A DNA stretch of 64,000 nucleotides from Ensifer sp. MPMI2T (GTDB lineage Bacteria; Pseudomonadota; Alphaproteobacteria; Rhizobiales; Rhizobiaceae), in the NCBI RefSeq assembly GCF_004827385.1, contig NZ_SRXN01000008.1, positions 124,001 to 188,000 of the forward strand. The letters run 5' to 3'. Below the pieces are notes generated by a model. The model was not told the origin of the DNA and made no database searches. It saw nothing but the letters and a program-made list of their open reading frames with translations. The position numbers and the translations under genes are program-made. This document shows positions 60,761-64,000 of this stretch, in pieces; position 1 is the first letter of the stretch, and every line of letters starts with the position of its first letter.

Positions 60761-61789
60761 TTACGCCGCGCCGCGCAATTCCGTGCGGCCGATCGCGCGT
60801 CCTGCCGCATCGAAGCGGTGAATGTGGCCGGCGGCCGGGGAAATCTGCACGGTTTGTCCGGGCTGATGCCTCGAGATCCCTTTTTCCCGGACGATCAGCG
60901 GCTCGCCGGCGCCGATGTCAATATAAACATAGCTGTCGGAACCGAGCATCTCGGCGTGGACGATCGTTCCGCTCCATTGCCCGGCGCCCTCGACGATCTC
61001 CAAATGTTCCGCCCTGATGCCGATCGTTTGCGCCTTGTAGGGTTCCGCGAATGCGCCGGAAAGGAAGTTCATTTTCGGCGAGCCGATGAAGCCGGCGACA
61101 AAAATCGAATTCGGGCTTTCATAGAGTTCGAGAGGCGTGCCGATCTGTTCCACAAGCCCGTCCCTCAAGACGCAGATCCGGTCGGCGAGCGTCATCGCCT
61201 CCACCTGGTCGTGGGTCACGTAGATCATCGTTGTGTTGTGCATGCTGCGATGAAGTTTTGCGATCTCGATGCGAGTCGCCACACGCAGCGCCGCATCGAG
61301 ATTGGAAAGCGGTTCGTCGAAGAGGAAGACCTTCGGGTCGCGCACGATCGCACGGCCGATCGCCACGCGCTGCCGCTGCCCGCCGGAGAGCTGGCGGGGC
61401 AGACGCTTGAGATAGGGGGTAAGCTGCGGCATTTCGGCCGCCGCGTCGACCCTTTTTCTGCATTGTTCCTTGTCCTTGCCAGCGAGCTGCATGCCGAAGG
61501 CCATATTGTCGAAGACTGTCATATGCGGATAAAGCGCATAAGACTGAAACACCATGGCGATACCGCGGCGGGACGGGGCGAGTTGATTGACGATCTGCCC
61601 GTCGAACGCAAGCGTTCCGGAGGTGATTTCCTCCAGGCCCGAAATCAGCCGCAGCAGCGTGGACTTGCCGCAGCCGGACGGCCCGACGAAGACCATGAAT
61701 TCGCCCGCCCGAATATCCATGCTAACGCCCTTGATGACCTCGAAGGAGCCAAAGGACTTGCGAATGTCCCGCAATTGAAGCTCTGCCAT
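60761..61789 (-). CDS. thuK: Trehalose/maltose ABC transporter ATP-binding protein ThuK
   Basis: A 342-residue MalK/UgpC-type ATPase. Walker [15 protein letters not shown], signature [15 protein letters not shown], Walker [17 protein letters not shown] and the H-loop [15 protein letters not shown] are intact, followed by the TOBE regulatory domain. It energises ThuFG. AGGAGAAAAGC precedes the ATG. Confidence 0.95.
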   Translation of the reverse strand: MAELQLRDIRKSFGSFEVIKGVSMDIRAGEFMVFVGPSGCGKSTLLRLISGLEEITSGTLAFDGQIVNQLAPSRRGIAMVFQSYALYPHMTVFDNMAFGMQLAGKDKEQCRKRVDAAAEMPQLTPYLKRLPRQLSGGQRQRVAIGRAIVRDPKVFLFDEPLSNLDAALRVATRIEIAKLHRSMHNTTMIYVTHDQVEAMTLADRICVLRDGLVEQIGTPLELYESPNSIFVAGFIGSPKMNFLSGAFAEPYKAQTIGIRAEHLEIVEGAGQWSGTIVHAEMLGSDSYVYIDIGAGEPLIVREKGISRHQPGQTVQISPAAGHIHRFDAAGRAIGRTELRGAA

Positions 61790-61805
61790 GCTTTTCTCCT
61801 AAATC

Positions 61806-61855
61806 GAGCGGGATGCGGGCGGAAAACCGCGTACACTTTTCCTCATCCCGCTCTA
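61806..61855. repeat. Hairpin element after thuG
   Basis: GAGCGGGATG and CATCCCGCTC pair across about 28 bases. On the minus strand the thuG stop sits in CTAGAGCGGGATG, the same element that follows ubiV. Confidence 0.65.
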
Positions 61856-62683
61856 GCCTTTGACGCCACCGGCCGTGAGGCCGGAAATGATCCGCCGCTG
61901 AAAAATCAGGACGAGGATCACGAGCGGCACCGTGACGATCACGGACGCCGCCATGATGTTGCCCCAGGGGACTTCGAACTGGCTGCCGCCCGAGAGCAGC
62001 GCGATCGCAACCGGCACCGTTCGCTGCGTGTCCGACGAAGTGAACGTCAGCGCGAACAGGAACTCGTTCCAGGACGCGATGAATGCAAGCAGCCCGGTCG
62101 TCACCAGCGCTGGCCACATCAGCGGCATGAACACGCGGGTGATGATCACCGAAGGCGAGGCACCGTCGACGATCGCCGCCTCCTCGATTTCGACCGGCAG
62201 ATCGCGCATGAAGGTGGTGAGCACCCACACCGTGAACGGCAGCATGAAGATCATGTAGGAAAAAATGAGCGCCAGCGGCGTGTTGAAGATGCCGATCAAG
62301 CGCACGAGTTCGAACAGGCCGGCAAGCACGGCGATCTGCGGGAACATCGACACCGACAGGATGGCGAGGAGAAGCAGTCCGCGCCCCCGGAAGCGGACAC
62401 GTGCGAGCGCAAAGGCCGCGGTGATCGCCAGCAGCAGCGACACGGCGACGACCAAGGTCGCGACGAGCAGCGAATTGCCAAGATTCCTCAGGAAGCTGCC
62501 ATGCGTGAGGATTTCCCGGTAATTGGCAAGCTCAAGCGTCGACGGCCAATAATCGACGCGGAAGAGATCCGTGCCGGATTTGAAGCTCGTCAGGATCGCG
62601 TAGTAGAACGGGAACACCGCGACAACGACAATGACGGCAACGAGCGTATAGAACGCGGTTCGTTTTGCGAGCGTCATGAGCAT
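61853..62683 (-). CDS. thuG: Trehalose/maltose ABC permease ThuG
   Basis: A 276-residue MalG-type permease with six membrane segments. The EAA loop is EEAAIVDGASPSVIITRVFM. It pairs with ThuF. The ATG at 62683 overlaps the thuF stop by one base (TGATG). Confidence 0.94.
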   Translation of the reverse strand: MLMTLAKRTAFYTLVAVIVVVAVFPFYYAILTSFKSGTDLFRVDYWPSTLELANYREILTHGSFLRNLGNSLLVATLVVAVSLLLAITAAFALARVRFRGRGLLLLAILSVSMFPQIAVLAGLFELVRLIGIFNTPLALIFSYMIFMLPFTVWVLTTFMRDLPVEIEEAAIVDGASPSVIITRVFMPLMWPALVTTGLLAFIASWNEFLFALTFTSSDTQRTVPVAIALLSGGSQFEVPWGNIMAASVIVTVPLVILVLIFQRRIISGLTAGGVKG

Positions 62684-63663
62684 CAGCGTTCCCCTTCCAG
62701 GTTGACGCGCCCGAACCACATGTAGAGCACGGTGATCGCCGCGATGATGAGGAACAGCATGGTCGAGGCGGCGGCGCCATAGGCAAACTTGTCGAAATCG
62801 AAAAGGTTCTCACGGGCGAGCACCGACATCGTCTTCGTTTGCGTGTTGTTCGGCGTCAGCACGTAGATCAGGTCGAAAATGCGCAGCGCGTCCAGCATGC
62901 GGAAAATGACCGCGACCATCAGCGCCGGCCGTATCAGCGGCAGGGTGATGCGCCAGAAAACCTTGACCGGGTGAACGCCGTCGATTTTCGTGGCCTCGTA
63001 GATATCGCCCGGCACCATCTGCAGGCCGGCGAGGATCAGGAGCGCCATGAACGGCGTCGTCTTCCAGACGTCGACGATCAGCACCGCGATCATTGCGGTC
63101 TCGGGGCTCGCGGTCCAGGCGATCTTCTGGCTGATCAGGCCGAGGCCGAGCAGGATGTCGTTCAGGATGCCGAACTGATCGTTGAGCATCCATGCCCACA
63201 TCTTCGCGGAGATGATGGTCGGGATCGCCCACGGAATGAGGATCGCGGCGCGCACGAGGCCGCGTCCGGGAAACCGCGCATTGAGCACCAGCGCCACGAT
63301 CAGGCCCAGCGCCGTTTCGATGCTGACCGAGATCACCGTGAACCTCAGCGTATTCCACACCGCGTTCCACCAAGCGGGGTCGGCGAGCAGACCCCTGTAG
63401 ATCGTGCGCCCGCTCTTCAGCGTCACCCAGGAGAGATAGTTCTGCAGGCCGACGAACTCGGCAGCCGAAAGATTGGTCAGCGAGGCGTTGGTGAAGCTGA
63501 AATAGATGGTGCGGACGAGCGGCCAGCCGGCGACCATGGCCAGCACCAGGAAAGTCGGCGTCAGGAAAATCCAGGCCGAACGCAGACGCTGCGCCTGGAG
63601 ATCGGAGCCTATCCTCTTGCCCGCGATCGCAGACGGCGGCCCCGCGACAGTAACTTCGGTCAT
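62683..63663 (-). CDS. thuF: Trehalose/maltose ABC permease ThuF
   Basis: A 326-residue MalF-type permease with six membrane segments. The EAA loop is YEATKIDGVHPVKVFWRITL. Its start lies 244 bp after the thuE stop; a stem-loop lies in that gap. Confidence 0.94.
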   Translation of the reverse strand: MTEVTVAGPPSAIAGKRIGSDLQAQRLRSAWIFLTPTFLVLAMVAGWPLVRTIYFSFTNASLTNLSAAEFVGLQNYLSWVTLKSGRTIYRGLLADPAWWNAVWNTLRFTVISVSIETALGLIVALVLNARFPGRGLVRAAILIPWAIPTIISAKMWAWMLNDQFGILNDILLGLGLISQKIAWTASPETAMIAVLIVDVWKTTPFMALLILAGLQMVPGDIYEATKIDGVHPVKVFWRITLPLIRPALMVAVIFRMLDALRIFDLIYVLTPNNTQTKTMSVLARENLFDFDKFAYGAAASTMLFLIIAAITVLYMWFGRVNLEGER

Positions 63664-63906
63664 GACATGAGCTCACTGGTTGGCGTCCAGCTCTGGGCGG
63701 AACGTTCGACCTGCTGCATGGTTCCCTCGATCTCAGGATCCGGGAACCGCTCCATATTCAAAGGCTTGAAATACTCTTCAGAGTCCCGAAGAGCCTGCGA
63801 TGCTATTTTCGACGGCAGCCGGCGACGGCTGCCATCCTCCTTTGTACATGTCGTTATCCCAAAACCGCTCCACACTTTTGGGCCGCATGCATCGAGATCC
63901 TGGGGC
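63664..63906. other. thuE-thuF intergenic region with stem-loop
   Basis: GGCAGCC (63814-63820) and GGCTGCC (63827-63833) form a short stable stem without a U-tract. Such stems between a binding-protein gene and permease genes often favour higher expression of the binding protein. A 71-codon minus-strand frame here (63660-63875) is not supported. Confidence 0.55.
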
Positions 63907-64000
63907 TTACCAGCCGTTTCCCTGGAGCTCGGTCAGGTCGACTTCGAGCAGCTCGAGGTTTTCGGCGGCGGTGCCGTTGCCCGAAAGCGTGTTGTGTACG
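63907..64000 (-). CDS. thuE: Trehalose/maltose ABC substrate-binding protein ThuE (partial, C-terminus only)
   Basis: The last 30 codons of the gene are in the window (NTLSGNGTAAENLELLEVDL ... TELQGNGW, then TAA). The frame continues beyond the edge. Position as the first gene ahead of thuF, thuG and thuK, and the ending typical of sugar-binding proteins, identify it as the periplasmic binding protein. Only the tail can be judged here. Confidence 0.75.
   Translation of the reverse strand, partial: VHNTLSGNGTAAENLELLEVDLTELQGNGW

Noticed and set aside
63660..63875. 71-codon frame between thuE and thuF
   Set aside because: No ribosome binding site, no family features, and it covers the intergenic stem-loop usual between binding-protein and permease genes.

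Overview
The window is GC-rich DNA from an alphaproteobacterium, most likely a Rhizobiaceae member of the Sinorhizobium/Ensifer group. Three things point there: a thuEFGKAB trehalose operon, a nap-nir-nor block of the kind known from sinorhizobia, and short dispersed intergenic repeats of the rhizobial mosaic type. The genus is an inference; no rRNA marker is present. No tRNA, rRNA, insertion sequence or CRISPR array was seen.

Layout. (1) 1-4.9 kb: a tightly packed minus-strand operon (ASRT-like protein, FAD-linked lactone oxidase, second ASRT-like protein, GH13 glycosidase running off the edge), then decayed coding remnants and two small genes. (2) 4.9-17.1 kb: an SDR gene divergent from a LysR regulator; a three-gene molybdenum hydroxylase (triheme cytochrome c, 2Fe-2S subunit, Mo subunit); a DUF1127 gene; an aldo/keto reductase; an FAD/NAD(P) protein; sfnB; an Rrf2 regulator. 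(3) 17.5-22.6 kb: a FecBCD-type metal-chelate ABC transporter with two tandem binding proteins, and a divergent methyltransferase. (4) 22.7-51.9 kb: a large denitrification and anaerobic-respiration island: nirK-nirV-nnrR, nnrS, an operon of DUF2249/DUF59/polytopic membrane proteins, hemN, norCBQD, norEF, a hemerythrin-like gene with nnrU, ubiX-ubiD, ubiTUV (oxygen-independent ubiquinone synthesis), napEFDABC and a pseudoazurin gene. No nos genes lie in the window, so N2O is the expected end product of what is visible. (5) 52.1-57.1 kb: TetR regulator with an RND efflux pair. (6) 57.3-64 kb: dodecin, an SPW-repeat membrane protein, then thuE(partial)-F-G-K-A-B.

How it fits together. Nine perfect TTG-N8-CAA palindromes (FNR/NnrR-type boxes) lie in intergenic DNA of region 4, most of them 60-85 bp before a start codon. 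They precede nirK, nnrS, a DUF2249 operon, hemN, norC, norE, the hemerythrin-nnrU pair, ubiTUV and the pseudoazurin gene. They are consistent with a single NO/oxygen-responsive regulon, probably driven by the NnrR-like protein encoded here. Nap, NirK and Nor would reduce nitrate to N2O; NapC draws electrons from quinol; pseudoazurin feeds NirK; HemN makes heme without oxygen; UbiTUV would keep ubiquinone synthesis running without oxygen; the hemerythrin-like, DUF2249 and DUF59 proteins may handle NO or repair metal centres.

A family of about 100-bp rhizobial repeats is scattered through the window. Two direct copies flank an M10/RTX metalloprotease gene inserted into the denitrification block.
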